From: CAZCWM01 sp964622625 | GTDB taxonomy: Bacteria; Planctomycetota; Phycisphaerae; Phycisphaerales; Phycisphaeraceae | Assembly: GCA_964622625.1 (NCBI GenBank) | Contig: CAZUUQ010000006.1 | Span: forward strand, 1 to 49,500 | Direction of reading: 5' to 3' | Length of the DNA: 49,500 bases | Part shown: piece after piece, positions 32,676 to 40,955 of the stretch | Layout of the letters: every line of letters begins with the position of its first letter | Numbering within the stretch: the stretch's first letter is position 1 | The notes under the pieces: model-generated | The model's input: only the letters and a program-made list of their open reading frames with translations | Database searches by the model: none | Told to the model about the DNA's origin: nothing | Position numbers and translations under genes: made by a program

Positions 32676-33289
32676 GCGCGGTCCATGGGTCGATGCGATG
32701 GTGGCTGCTGGGTGCGGGGCTGGCGGCGGCGGCGGTGGTGACGGCGGGCCTGGCGCTGCCGCGGCATGTGCCGAGTGAAGGTCTGAAGGTGACGGATCTG
32801 CCCACCGCCGTGCGCAGTGCGGTGCTGATGATCAGACCTGACACCCATGAGCCGGCATACAAGGTGCGTCTGGCCGACGGACGGATGGCCTGGTTCGACC
32901 CGCGGGAATACGCGGCCCGCCTGCATGAGGACTACCGTGCCCGGCCACGAAGCTACCGCGTGATGAACATCAGCTCGCCGATCGGCATGGCGTGGGTCGG
33001 GCTGGGGCTGGCTGGGCAATTGTTGTTCACCGGGCGGATGGTGGTGCAGTGGCTGGCCAGCGAGAGGCACCGGCGATCGGTGGTGCCGATCGCATTCTGG
33101 TGGTTGAGCCTTGTCGGCGCGACGATGCTTCTGGTCTACTTCACGTGGCGTCGCGATATCGTGGGCGTGCTGGGGCAGGCGGCCGGCTGGTTCATTTATA
33201 TGCGGAACCTGTGGCTGATCCACTATCCGAGGGGACCGTATATGCCCTTGGCGGTTCCGCCTGACAATTTGTCCGCGGACGGCGAATAG
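32672..33289 (+). CDS. LAB_N-domain membrane protein (lipid-A-disaccharide synthase N-terminal-like)
   Basis: 205 residues. One N-terminal helix (about 9-29) is followed by a periplasmic segment of about 75 residues, then a LAB_N domain of three helices with the family pattern GLAGQLLFTGRMVVQWLASERHR, then S-V-V-P-I-A-F-W-W and YMRNLWLI. LAB_N domains are found at the N-terminus of some LpxB proteins and as separate proteins next to GT2 and GT-C genes, where a lipid-carrier transport role like ArnE/ArnF is suspected. The ATG overlaps the GT2 stop, with AGGAGG 7 bases upstream. Together with the GT2 and GT-C genes it forms a plausible lipid-linked glycosylation unit. Confidence 0.82.
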   Translation: MSAVHGSMRWWLLGAGLAAAAVVTAGLALPRHVPSEGLKVTDLPTAVRSAVLMIRPDTHEPAYKVRLADGRMAWFDPREYAARLHEDYRARPRSYRVMNISSPIGMAWVGLGLAGQLLFTGRMVVQWLASERHRRSVVPIAFWWLSLVGATMLLVYFTWRRDIVGVLGQAAGWFIYMRNLWLIHYPRGPYMPLAVPPDNLSADGE

Positions 33290-33306
33290 ACGAAGTGGAG
33301 TGTGAC

Positions 33307-34422
33307 GTGGGATCGGTGCTGCGCATACTGGACGCCAACGCCAACCGCGCCCGCGAGGCGCTGCGGGTGATGGAGGAGGCCGCCCGGTTTGTTCTTGACG
33401 CCCCGGACCTTAGCGGGGCGTTCAAGGCGTTGCGGCACGACCTGGCGGCCGCATGGGAATCATTGGCGAGCGGGCCCGATCTGATCGCCAGTCGCGACAC
33501 GCCCGGCGATGTGGGCACGCAACTGCGCACGGCATCAGAAGAGCAGCGTGGAACGGTGGCGGACGTGGCAGTCGCGGCCGGCAAGAGACTGAGTGAGGCC
33601 CTGCGAGCGATCGAGGAATACGGCAAGCTGCTGGACGGTGGGTTTGCGCGGCGGATCGAGCAACTTCGCTACCGGGGATACGACCTGGAGCAGCGACTGG
33701 GTTTGGCTCTGGTGTCGCGGGCGGGGAGGCAATGGCGGCTGTGCGTGCTGCTGAGCGAGGCGCTGTGCCCGGGCGGCGACTGGCTCAAGGTGGCGGCCGG
33801 CGCGATCGAAGGCGGGGCTGACTGTCTTCAGTTGCGTGAGAAGACGCTGGAGGGCGGCGAGCTGCTGCGACGGACGCGAGCGCTGGTGGCCTTGGCGAGG
33901 CCACGGGGGGTGAGCGTCGTCGTCAACGACCGTGTGGACGTGGCCTTGGCGGCTGAGGCTGACGGGGCGCACTTGGGCCAGGGCGACCTGCCTTGCCGCG
34001 AGTCGCGGAGGCTGGCGGGGGGGCGGCTGATCATTGGGGTGAGTACGTCGAACTTGGAGCAGGCGCAGGCGGCGGTGCGGGACGGAGCGAGCTATTGCGG
34101 GCTTGGGCCGATGTACCCGACGTCGACCAAGCACAAGGAGATTATCGCAGGGCCGGCCTATGCGCGGCAATTCGTGGCCGCGTTCCCAGGGGTGGCACAC
34201 CTGGCGATCGGTGGCATAACACCCGATAACGCGGCTGCGGTGGCGGTGGCGGGGGCCCGGGGGCTGGCGGTGAGTTCGGCTGTATGCGGCAGCGATGACC
34301 CGGCAGGGGCGGCTGCGGCGATTCTGGCAGCATTTGCGGATGGGGCAAGGCAGGCAAACACGCAGGGCGCTGGCACCCCACCGGCAGGCCCGCGGTCGGC
34401 CGATTCAAGGAGAAACGTCTAG
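33307..34422 (+). CDS. thiE: ThiD2-ThiE bifunctional thiamine synthesis protein
   Basis: 371 residues. The N-terminal 145 residues match the ThiD2 family: RILDANANRAREALRVMEE, then LKALRHDL-like and RDTPGDVGTQ, then LSEALRAIEEYGKLL and EQLRYRGYDLEQR. ThiD2 phosphorylates HMP-phosphate. The C-terminal TIM barrel is thiamine-phosphate synthase ThiE, with ADCLQLREK, VNDRVDVALAAEADGAHLGQ, GLGPMYPTSTK and AIGGITPDN. Together they convert HMP-P and thiazole phosphate to thiamine phosphate. The GTG at 33307 has GGAG six bases upstream; a GTG at 33295 is possible. It follows the LAB_N gene by 17 bases. No TPP riboswitch is seen upstream. Confidence 0.9.
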   Translation: MGSVLRILDANANRAREALRVMEEAARFVLDAPDLSGAFKALRHDLAAAWESLASGPDLIASRDTPGDVGTQLRTASEEQRGTVADVAVAAGKRLSEALRAIEEYGKLLDGGFARRIEQLRYRGYDLEQRLGLALVSRAGRQWRLCVLLSEALCPGGDWLKVAAGAIEGGADCLQLREKTLEGGELLRRTRALVALARPRGVSVVVNDRVDVALAAEADGAHLGQGDLPCRESRRLAGGRLIIGVSTSNLEQAQAAVRDGASYCGLGPMYPTSTKHKEIIAGPAYARQFVAAFPGVAHLAIGGITPDNAAAVAVAGARGLAVSSAVCGSDDPAGAAAAILAAFADGARQANTQGAGTPPAGPRSADSRRNV

Positions 34423-34442
34423 GTTTTGCACCATCGGTGGGG

Positions 34443-34539
34443 TAGAATACACCGTCTGCCGGGACGCAGGTCCGGCGACGCCGACCGGGCCGTCCGGTCG
34501 GGGGTGGTGGAACTCCCTTTTGAATATTGGAGGCTGACC
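34443..34539 (+). promoter_or_regulatory. Promoter -10 and structured leader of the beta-propeller gene
   Basis: TAGAAT at 34443-34448 is a probable -10 element. The following 90-base leader holds two hairpins: GCCGG/CCGGC (34458-34462 with 34472-34476) and a perfect 8-bp CCGACCGG/CCGGTCGG (34481-34488 with 34494-34501). A CCCTTTT stretch follows, then TTGGAGG before the ATG. I cannot match it to a known riboswitch class. Confidence 0.5.
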
Positions 34540-36282
34540 ATGAGAGCCACTGCGCGCATTGCGGCCGCTCCTGGGCCGCGCCGGGTGGAGCAGCAGACCG
34601 AAACACCGGATGCCGCTTTTGTCGGTCTGGAAGCGCTCGAACCCCGCACGTTGCTGAGCGCGACGATCGCGGGCATCGACCTGGTGAGCCTGGCGTACAA
34701 CGGCGACCAGGGCAACGACGACAGCTTCACGCCCGCGATCAGCGCCGACGGGCGCTACATCGCCTTCGTCAGCGCAGCCGACAACCTGGTGGCGAACGAC
34801 GACAACGAAGTGGTGGACGTGTTCGTCTACGACCGTGTGCTGGACATGATCGAGCGCGTGTCGGTGGGCAACGGCGGCGTGGAGGCCAACGAGCGCTCGG
34901 TGCGGCCGTCGATCAGCGCCGACGGGCGCTATGTGGTCTTCGAGTCGTTGGCGACGAATCTGGACGGGGTGGTCAACGAGAACAACAACTGGGATGTATT
35001 CGTGCACGACCGGGTGACCGGGATCACCGAGCAGGTGAGCGTCGCCAGCGGCGGCGTGGTTGGCGGCAACGGCGCCAGCGGCGAGGGTTGGATCAGTGCC
35101 GACGGACGTTACGTGGCCTTCATGTCCAACAGCGATAACCTGGTTGGCGACGACGGCAATCATGCGGCCGACGTGTTCCTGCGTGACCGCGTGAACAACA
35201 CGACAATCCGTGTGAGCCGCGACACCGGCGGGCAGGATGCCGACGGTGCCAGCGGCCAGGTGTTTATGAGCAGCAACGGGCAGTGGATCGTCTTCTCGTC
35301 GGTGGCCACCGACCTGGTGGCTGACGACGACAACGCCGTGGGCGACATCTTCCGTTACGAGGTGGCGACTGGCCAGATTGTCCGCGTCACGCTCAACGCC
35401 CTGGGCGACGAGGCCAACGGGGCGAGCAACAACCCGAGCATCAGCGACGACGGGCGCTACGTGGCCTTTGAATCATTCGCGACCAACTTCGCAGCCGGCG
35501 ATGCCGACGGCATTATCGACGTCTTCGTGAAGGACATGGTCGGCGGTGGCGTGGAACGTGTCAGCCGCAACCTATCGGGCATCGAGGGCAACGGCCACAG
35601 CAGCGACGCCCAGATCAGCGCCGACGCCAGTGTGGTGGTCTTCCACTCCTTTGCCAGCGACCTGGTGGCCGGCGACACGAACAACGCGCCGGATATTTTC
35701 GCTTTCAACCGGTCGACACAGGAGACGATCCGTGTGAGCACCGACGTGGCCGGCAGCCAAAGTTTCGGCTTCGCGATCAATGCGGCCGTCAGTGGCGACG
35801 GCAACGTCGTGGTGTTCGAGTCTGACGGTGCGGACCTCGTGCCCGACGACGACAACATACGGGCTGACATTTTCGCGGCCCAACTGACGGCCGCGGCGTT
35901 CCTGCCCGGCGACTTCAATGGAGACGGTCTGGTCAACACTGAAGACATCAACCCGTTCATCCTGGCCCTGACCGACCCGTCGGGCTACGCGGCCGCGTTC
36001 CCGGCTGTGGACCTGCTGCAGGTCGATCCCAACGGCGACAGTTTTATCAACACGGAGGACATCAACCCGTTCATTGTGCTGCTGACCGGCGGCGGCTCGG
36101 GCAGCGGCCTGTCGTACGTTGACGCGTCCCATACGTCAGTCGATGGGGTTGAGGAATCATCCGCACCGCCCGCGCCCGGGCCGGGGCCGCGCATGACGTC
36201 GACGACCGTTTCCAATGTGACCGCCAGGTCGCTGCTCGATGCGGATGGCGAAGAGGTCGATCTGCTGGACATGCTCGCATGA
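34540..36282 (+). CDS. Secreted seven-bladed beta-propeller protein with dockerin-like C-terminus
   Basis: 580 residues. The N-terminus has the planctomycete export motif L-E-P-R-T-L-L-S (33-40) preceded by a basic region. Seven TolB/PD40-type blades follow, each centred on an ISADGRYVAFES-like strand (starting near residues 65, 124, 186, 245, 304, 363 and 422) and ending in a VFVYDR-type strand, giving a seven-bladed propeller. The C-terminal part has two calcium-type repeats, DFNGDGLVNTEDINPFI and DPNGDSFINTEDINPFI, resembling dockerin modules common in Phycisphaerae. A Pro/Gly-rich tail follows. The ATG at 34540 has TTGGAGG upstream. The ligand or partner is unknown; a cell-surface role is likely. 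Repeat units share strong internal similarity. Confidence 0.85.
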   Translation: MRATARIAAAPGPRRVEQQTETPDAAFVGLEALEPRTLLSATIAGIDLVSLAYNGDQGNDDSFTPAISADGRYIAFVSAADNLVANDDNEVVDVFVYDRVLDMIERVSVGNGGVEANERSVRPSISADGRYVVFESLATNLDGVVNENNNWDVFVHDRVTGITEQVSVASGGVVGGNGASGEGWISADGRYVAFMSNSDNLVGDDGNHAADVFLRDRVNNTTIRVSRDTGGQDADGASGQVFMSSNGQWIVFSSVATDLVADDDNAVGDIFRYEVATGQIVRVTLNALGDEANGASNNPSISDDGRYVAFESFATNFAAGDADGIIDVFVKDMVGGGVERVSRNLSGIEGNGHSSDAQISADASVVVFHSFASDLVAGDTNNAPDIFAFNRSTQETIRVSTDVAGSQSFGFAINAAVSGDGNVVVFESDGADLVPDDDNIRADIFAAQLTAAAFLPGDFNGDGLVNTEDINPFILALTDPSGYAAAFPAVDLLQVDPNGDSFINTEDINPFIVLLTGGGSGSGLSYVDASHTSVDGVEESSAPPAPGPGPRMTSTTVSNVTARSLLDADGEEVDLLDMLA

Positions 36283-36415
36283 CTTGATCGACGTATGCCG
36301 ATCGTCCGCTGTCGGGTATGGGCGATTGAGTCCCGCCGCGTCTGAGTGACAGCGGCACGTCCGCCTGAGACAGCATGGATGACGACTGTTCGCGTGCCAA
36401 GCCCCCGATCGCGCC

Positions 36416-37123
36416 CTATGGGCAGCTGACAAGGTTGCGCCCTGGGAACTCTCCTTGGGATGCCGGCCGGTGGCACTGAATGGACATGTGGCGGTCAGTG
36501 TCCACGGTGATCTCGACATCGTGCCATTTCATGCGGGCGGTCAATTCCCGTATCTCCCCGGGCGTCAGGGCGGCTTTGAGACTGTCGCGGAACAGTTGCT
36601 GCTGGTGCGGCGATTCGCGGCCGGCGTGTTGCCGCACGAGGGCCTCGAGCGTGTGGGTATCGGGCGGTCTGTACAAATCGCGGATCAGCAGGACTCCCCC
36701 GGGCCGCAGCACGCGTCGCGCTTCGCGCAGCACGGCCTCAGGTTCGGGGATGTGGTGCAGAATCGTGTTGCTCAGCACGGTGTCGAACGTTGCGTCGGCG
36801 AACGGCAGACGCTTGGCGTCGGTCTGCACATAGGTGATCGCGGCCGCGTGGCGGCAGCGCTGTCGATGGCCCTCGGCCAGACGCAGCATCTCGATCGACA
36901 GATCGACACCGACCACGCGGCAAGCCGGGATCGCCTCGCAGATCAGCGGCGGCTGATGGCCCGGGCCAGTGCCCAGATCCAGCATCAGCCCCGACGCCCG
37001 CAGATCAACCAGGCGCTGCACGAAGGCGGCGTTCACCGCCGTGTGGTCCATGGTGTCATAGGCCAGTGCCTCGGCCCGGCCGTCCATCACTTCCGGCTCA
37101 AGCTCGCGGGGAAACGAGGCCAT
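36416..37123 (-). CDS. Class I SAM-dependent methyltransferase
   Basis: 235 residues of the Methyltransf_11/25 type. Motif I is LMLDLGTGPGH (about 46-56), motif II VGVDLSIEMLRLAE, then DAKRLPFADATFDTVLSNTILHHIPEP and the post-motif LRPGGVLLIRDLYRPP. It methylates an unknown small molecule or lipid; the layout recalls ubiquinone/menaquinone-type enzymes but lacks their signatures. The start ATG at 37123 has no clear ribosome site. The gene is divergent from the SpoU methyltransferase across 67 bases. The 133 bases between it and the propeller gene contain only a weak hairpin (36335-36356). Confidence 0.85.
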   Translation of the reverse strand: MASFPRELEPEVMDGRAEALAYDTMDHTAVNAAFVQRLVDLRASGLMLDLGTGPGHQPPLICEAIPACRVVGVDLSIEMLRLAEGHRQRCRHAAAITYVQTDAKRLPFADATFDTVLSNTILHHIPEPEAVLREARRVLRPGGVLLIRDLYRPPDTHTLEALVRQHAGRESPHQQQLFRDSLKAALTPGEIRELTARMKWHDVEITVDTDRHMSIQCHRPASQGEFPGRNLVSCP

Positions 37124-37178
37124 GGGGTTGCGTAAGCGGGGTTGGGGTCAGGGCCTGGGTTCGGAACCCGACACCCAT

Positions 37179-37193
37179 TAGGATACGGTCATG
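37179..37193 (+). promoter_or_regulatory. Predicted leaderless promoter of the SpoU gene
   Basis: TAGGAT at 37179-37184, six bases, then the ATG at 37191. No Shine-Dalgarno. Confidence 0.5.
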
Positions 37194-38078
37194 CCGTCCA
37201 ACGTGACGAAATTGAGCAGCGTGGACAACCCTCGCATCCGGGCCGCCGCCCGCTTGGCGCATGGCCAGCGGCGGCGCGAGAGCGGCCTGTTTGTGGCCGA
37301 GGGCCCCCGTCTCGTGGGCCGGGCCCTCGACGCCGGGCTGCGCCTGCGCGAGCTGTTCTTCGATCCGCAAGAAGACGATCCCAACATCACCGCCCTCATG
37401 CAGCAGGTCACGACCGGGCACTGGCCCGCCGCAGCCGGGACCGCGCTCTTCGAGGTCACGCCGAAACTGATGGCCTCGATGGCCTATCGCGGCGATCGGA
37501 CCGAGGGCCTGCTGGGGATATTTGAGCAGCCCACATGGAGCGTCGATGACGTCACGCCGCACCACGATCGGCCGGCCCTGTGGCTTATCGGCGCCGGCCT
37601 GGCCAAACCCGGCAACCTCGGTGCCATGGCCCGCAGTGCCGCAGCCGCCGGCGCTGACGCGATGATCGCATCGGATGCCGTGGTCGATCCTTTTAACCCC
37701 AACGCGCTGCGGGCAAGTACGGGGGCCGTATTCAGCCTGCCGATCATCTGCGCCACGATGGCGGAATCGGTGGCGGCCTGTCGGCGGCGCGGCCTGCGCA
37801 TCATCGCAGCCGCGCCCCATGCGCCCGCGAGTCTCTACGACATCGATCTGCGCGTCCCACTGGCACTGGTTGTCGGCCCGGAGGACGCGGGATTGGACGA
37901 TGCATGGCTCGCGGCTGCGGATGCGGTTATCCACATCCCGATGCCCGGCTGTACCGCCGCCCCGAACCGTGTGTCGCCCTTAGCCCCGGCTGTTGACTCG
38001 CTCAACGCCGCCGTCGCCGCGGGATTGCTGCTCTTTGAGGCCGTGCGCCAGCGCGCGCAGCCCCACGCCAACCCCTGA
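37191..38078 (+). CDS. SpoU/TrmH-family RNA 2'-O-methyltransferase
   Basis: 295 residues. The N-terminal substrate-binding part (LSSVDNPRIRAAARLAHGQRR) is of the TsnR/RlmB type. The SPOUT knot domain has motif 1 KPGNLGAMARSA (about 139-150, with N142 and R148), the mid-loop NALRASTGAVFSLP (171-184), motif 2 VVGPEDAGL (227-235) and motif 3 IPMPG...DSLNAAVAAG. Between IPMPG and DSLN lie about 15 extra residues rich in Pro and Ala, unusual for this knot loop. It would 2'-O-methylate a tRNA or 23S rRNA nucleotide; the target is not clear. The start fits a leaderless mRNA. Confidence 0.88.
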   Translation: MPSNVTKLSSVDNPRIRAAARLAHGQRRRESGLFVAEGPRLVGRALDAGLRLRELFFDPQEDDPNITALMQQVTTGHWPAAAGTALFEVTPKLMASMAYRGDRTEGLLGIFEQPTWSVDDVTPHHDRPALWLIGAGLAKPGNLGAMARSAAAAGADAMIASDAVVDPFNPNALRASTGAVFSLPIICATMAESVAACRRRGLRIIAAAPHAPASLYDIDLRVPLALVVGPEDAGLDDAWLAAADAVIHIPMPGCTAAPNRVSPLAPAVDSLNAAVAAGLLLFEAVRQRAQPHANP

Positions 38079-38106
38079 GAATCAGGCTGCGCCCGCTTTT
38101 GTCCGC

Positions 38107-38135
38107 TTGACGCTGCCGCGGCACACGTGTAGCCT
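38107..38135 (+). promoter_or_regulatory. Sigma70-type promoter with long leader for the GT4 gene
   Basis: TTGACG (38107-38112), a 17-base spacer and TAGCCT (38130-38135). The start near 38142 gives a leader of about 220 bases to the ATG at 38366. The leader holds complementary 8-mers GACACGCG (about 38158-38165) and CGCGTGTC (about 38201-38208), so it may fold. No protein gene is seen in 38079-38365. Confidence 0.5.
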
Positions 38136-38365
38136 TGTGCCGGTGCGGTTGTTCACCAGACACGCGCCCAGCCGCCGCCCGCCGACACTCGCTCTCGGCC
38201 ACCGCGTGTCGCCAGTCGCTGGATACAAGCCGCGTGGGGGATCTTGGTGGCGCGGACCAGCCAACCGGACACGCGGACCCGCCCGCAATCGGGCGCACAA
38301 GCGGTTGGATAGCGCGCATCGACGTGGTGGCTGCCGCCGCGTCACCAGGAAGGTCAGGGACGAAC

Positions 38366-39751
38366 ATGCGCGTGTTCATGCTCGGGTGGGAGTTCCCGCC
38401 CTTCATCAGCGGGGGATTGGGCACCGCCTGCTACGGTCTGACCAAGGCGCTCAGCCGCCTGGGCACGGATGTGACTTTCGTGCTGCCCAAACCGGTGGGC
38501 AGCGAGTTCACGTCGCATGTGAAGGTTCTGGCGCCGCAGTCGCCGAAGGCGGCCTTGGGCGATCGTGCCCCGGAGAGCGTTGCCGCGTCCTACGCTGTGG
38601 ACCAGCCCCAGGTCGCTGGCGAATTCGCTCACGTCACCTTCAAGGCCGTGCCCGCTCGCTTCCGCAGTCCCTACGGCGGCGCGGCCATGGGCGCGCTGCG
38701 CCGCCGCGGCGACGCCATCGGCGGCCCCGTCAGCGATGCACAGGCGGCATGGCATGAAATGACCCCCGCCGGCGCGCAAAACAGCAACGGTTCAGAGCCC
38801 GTCACCAACGCCCCCTTTACCCAGTATTGCGGCGACCTCCTGGCCGAGAGCCGACGCTACGCGGCTCTGTGCGTCGATCTGGCGCGTGGCGAGGATTTCG
38901 ATGTCATCCATGCCCACGACTGGCTGACCTATCCCGCCGGCATGGCCGTCGCCGCCGCCACCGGCAGGCCCCTCATCGTCCACGTCCACTCCACCGAGTT
39001 CGACCGCGCGGGCGAACACATCAACCAGCAGGTTTACGACATTGAACGCCGCGGCATGCACGCGGCCGACCGCGTCTTCGCCGTCAGCGAGCTGACCAAG
39101 TCGATCGTCGTCAAGCGCTATGGCGTGCCGGACGACAAGGTCAGCGTCGTTTACAACGGCATTGACAACGGCCACGAGGCCCCTTCCGCCATGCAGCGGG
39201 CCATGATCCGACGCGGCGAAAAGATCGTCCTCTTCCTGGGCCGCGTCACCATGCAGAAGGGCCCGGAGTATTTCCTGCGCGCGGCCAGGAAAGTGCTGGA
39301 GAAGATTCAGAACGTCAAATTCGTGATCGCCGGCAGCGGCGACATGATCCAGAATGTCGTGGAGATGGTCGCGGCCGAAGGCATCGGCCACAAGGTGCTT
39401 TTCACGGGATTTCTGGCCGGCCAGGAGGTTGACCGCGTTTTCCGAATGGCCGACGTGTATGTCATGCCGTCGGTCAGCGAGCCGTTCGGCATCGCGCCGC
39501 TGGAAGCCATCAGCCATGACGTGCCGGTGATCATCTCCAAAACCAGCGGCGTGGCCGAGGTGCTCACCCATGCCCTGAAAGTCGATTTCTGGGACACCGA
39601 TGAGATCGCCAACAAGATCGTGGCTGTCCTGCGCCACCCGCCCCTGGCCACGACGCTGCGCCAGCACGCCGACAGCGAAGTGCGCCGCCTCACCTGGGCC
39701 GAAGCCGCCAACCGCTGCAATAACCTTTACACCCAGGCAATGCACGGTTGA
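38366..39751 (+). CDS. Glycosyltransferase family 4/5, starch/glycogen-synthase-like
   Basis: 461-residue GT-B fold enzyme. The N-terminus MRVFMLGWEFPPFISGGLGTACYGLTKAL is the pattern of glycogen/starch synthases and related GT4/GT5 enzymes. VIHAHDWLTYPAG and VHVHSTEFDRAG follow. The C-terminal domain has LFLGRVTMQKGPEYFLRAA and the nucleotide-sugar E-x7-E motif E372-E380 (SEPFGIAPLEA). A variable insert (about residues 70-150) is rich in Ala and Gly. It may extend an alpha-glucan or transfer hexose from ADP- or UDP-glucose. No glycogen branching or phosphorylase gene is nearby. The ATG at 38366 matches family N-termini; the frame upstream is non-coding. Confidence 0.87.
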   Translation: MRVFMLGWEFPPFISGGLGTACYGLTKALSRLGTDVTFVLPKPVGSEFTSHVKVLAPQSPKAALGDRAPESVAASYAVDQPQVAGEFAHVTFKAVPARFRSPYGGAAMGALRRRGDAIGGPVSDAQAAWHEMTPAGAQNSNGSEPVTNAPFTQYCGDLLAESRRYAALCVDLARGEDFDVIHAHDWLTYPAGMAVAAATGRPLIVHVHSTEFDRAGEHINQQVYDIERRGMHAADRVFAVSELTKSIVVKRYGVPDDKVSVVYNGIDNGHEAPSAMQRAMIRRGEKIVLFLGRVTMQKGPEYFLRAARKVLEKIQNVKFVIAGSGDMIQNVVEMVAAEGIGHKVLFTGFLAGQEVDRVFRMADVYVMPSVSEPFGIAPLEAISHDVPVIISKTSGVAEVLTHALKVDFWDTDEIANKIVAVLRHPPLATTLRQHADSEVRRLTWAEAANRCNNLYTQAMHG

Positions 39752-39889
39752 CTGGGGGCGCCGCGGCCCATCACAGACCCGCAAAGCCGGAACAAGGCAA
39801 CGTCACCCAGCATCGTGCGACGGCTGGGGATCGCTCACCCTGGGGGGCGGCAGCCTTGGACGTCGCCACAACGGCACGGCGGCAGGCAG

Positions 39890-40909
39890 TCACGCCACCA
39901 TGTTCGTCGGCCGACCTTGAAGATACGCCCGCAGATTGTTGACCACGATGTCCAGCAGGCGGCGGCGGGCTTCCACGCTGGCCCATGCGACGTGCGGCGT
40001 GATCACGCAGCGCGGCGCGGTCAGCAATGGATTGTCCACCGCTGGCGGCTCCGCGCTCAGCACGTCCAAACCCGCGCCCGCCAGCCGCTCCTCACGCAGC
40101 GCGACGGCCAGAGCGGCCTCGTCCACCAGCGCCCCGCGGCCGGTGTTGATTAATAGAGCCGACCGCTTCATCCGCGCCAGCCGCTCGGCGTTGACCAGCC
40201 GCGCGGTCGCCTCCGTCAGGGGACAATGCAGCGAGATCACGTCGGCCGCGGCGAACAGTTCGTTCAACGGCAACCAGCGCACGGGGTCCATCGGCAGGCC
40301 CGGCGTCGGCCGGCGGCGTTGCGTGTCAGCCGCGGCGATGGCCATGCCCAGCGCTGCCCCGATCCTCGCCACAGCGCAGCCGATTGCGCCCAGCCCCACG
40401 ATGCCCAGTGTCTTACCGGCCAGTTCCGTGATCGGCGCGACCGTGAAGCTGAAGTCACGGCCTGCCGCCCACCGGCCGCCCGGCACGCTGGCGTCGTGCA
40501 CGGCCGCGTCGTGAGCCCCCGTGTGATTGACCAGCTCCAGCAGCAGAGCGAAAACGTGCTGGGCCACCGACATCGTCGAATAGGCCGGTACGTTCGTCAC
40601 CACCACGCCGCGCTCCCGTGCAGCGGCGAGATCCACGACATTCACACCCGTTGCCGTCACACCGATGTAGCGGAGCCGCGGCAGCGCCGCGATCGCGTCG
40701 CGGTCGATGACGACCTTGTTGGTCAGCAGGCACGGTGCATCGGCCGCGCGTGCCAGCAGCTCGTCCGGCGCGGTGCGGTCGTGATAGACCACCTCGCCCA
40801 ACGCCTCAAGGGGAGCCAGGCTCAGGTCGCCGCCGCGCATGCTGATGCCGTCGAGCACGGTGATGCGCGGTCGAGCCGGTGGTGCGGACAGGGGATTGCT
40901 GCGGTTCAT
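39890..40909 (-). CDS. D-2-hydroxyacid dehydrogenase
   Basis: 339-residue NAD-dependent dehydrogenase. The nucleotide-binding GLGAIG is at 172-177 in the segment LAGKTLGIVGLGAIGCAVARIG. Catalytic residues are R258 (NTGRGALVDE), E287 (LDVLSAEPP) and H306 (ITPHVAW). It resembles glycerate/hydroxypyruvate reductases (HprA type), so it may interconvert hydroxypyruvate and D-glycerate; other 2-ketoacids are possible. The ATG at 40909 is preferred over longer frames because the fold starts at ITVLDGISM and the start lies seven bases after TACATT. Its C-terminus lies opposite the GT4 gene across 138 bases in which I see nothing. Confidence 0.88.
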   Translation of the reverse strand: MNRSNPLSAPPARPRITVLDGISMRGGDLSLAPLEALGEVVYHDRTAPDELLARAADAPCLLTNKVVIDRDAIAALPRLRYIGVTATGVNVVDLAAARERGVVVTNVPAYSTMSVAQHVFALLLELVNHTGAHDAAVHDASVPGGRWAAGRDFSFTVAPITELAGKTLGIVGLGAIGCAVARIGAALGMAIAAADTQRRRPTPGLPMDPVRWLPLNELFAAADVISLHCPLTEATARLVNAERLARMKRSALLINTGRGALVDEAALAVALREERLAGAGLDVLSAEPPAVDNPLLTAPRCVITPHVAWASVEARRRLLDIVVNNLRAYLQGRPTNMVA

Positions 40910-40922
40910 CCCGCAGAATGTA
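40907..40922 (-). promoter_or_regulatory. Predicted leaderless promoter of the hydroxyacid dehydrogenase
   Basis: On the minus strand TACATT (40922-40917), seven bases, then the ATG at 40909. No Shine-Dalgarno. Confidence 0.5.
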
Positions 40923-40955
40923 AGGCAAACCACCGCGATGCGTAAACAACGCCGA

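Noticed and set aside
36335..36356. Hairpin between the propeller and methyltransferase genes as terminator
   Set aside because: Only a 5-8 bp stem with a bulge and no T run on either strand.
38135..38365. N-terminal extension of the GT4 protein from an upstream TTG
   Set aside because: The added residues are Ala/Arg/Ser-rich and the family N-terminus begins exactly at the ATG at 38366.
39752..40153. Plus-strand small open frames after the GT4 gene
   Set aside because: No ribosome site or motif, and most of the span is the C-terminus of the minus-strand dehydrogenase.
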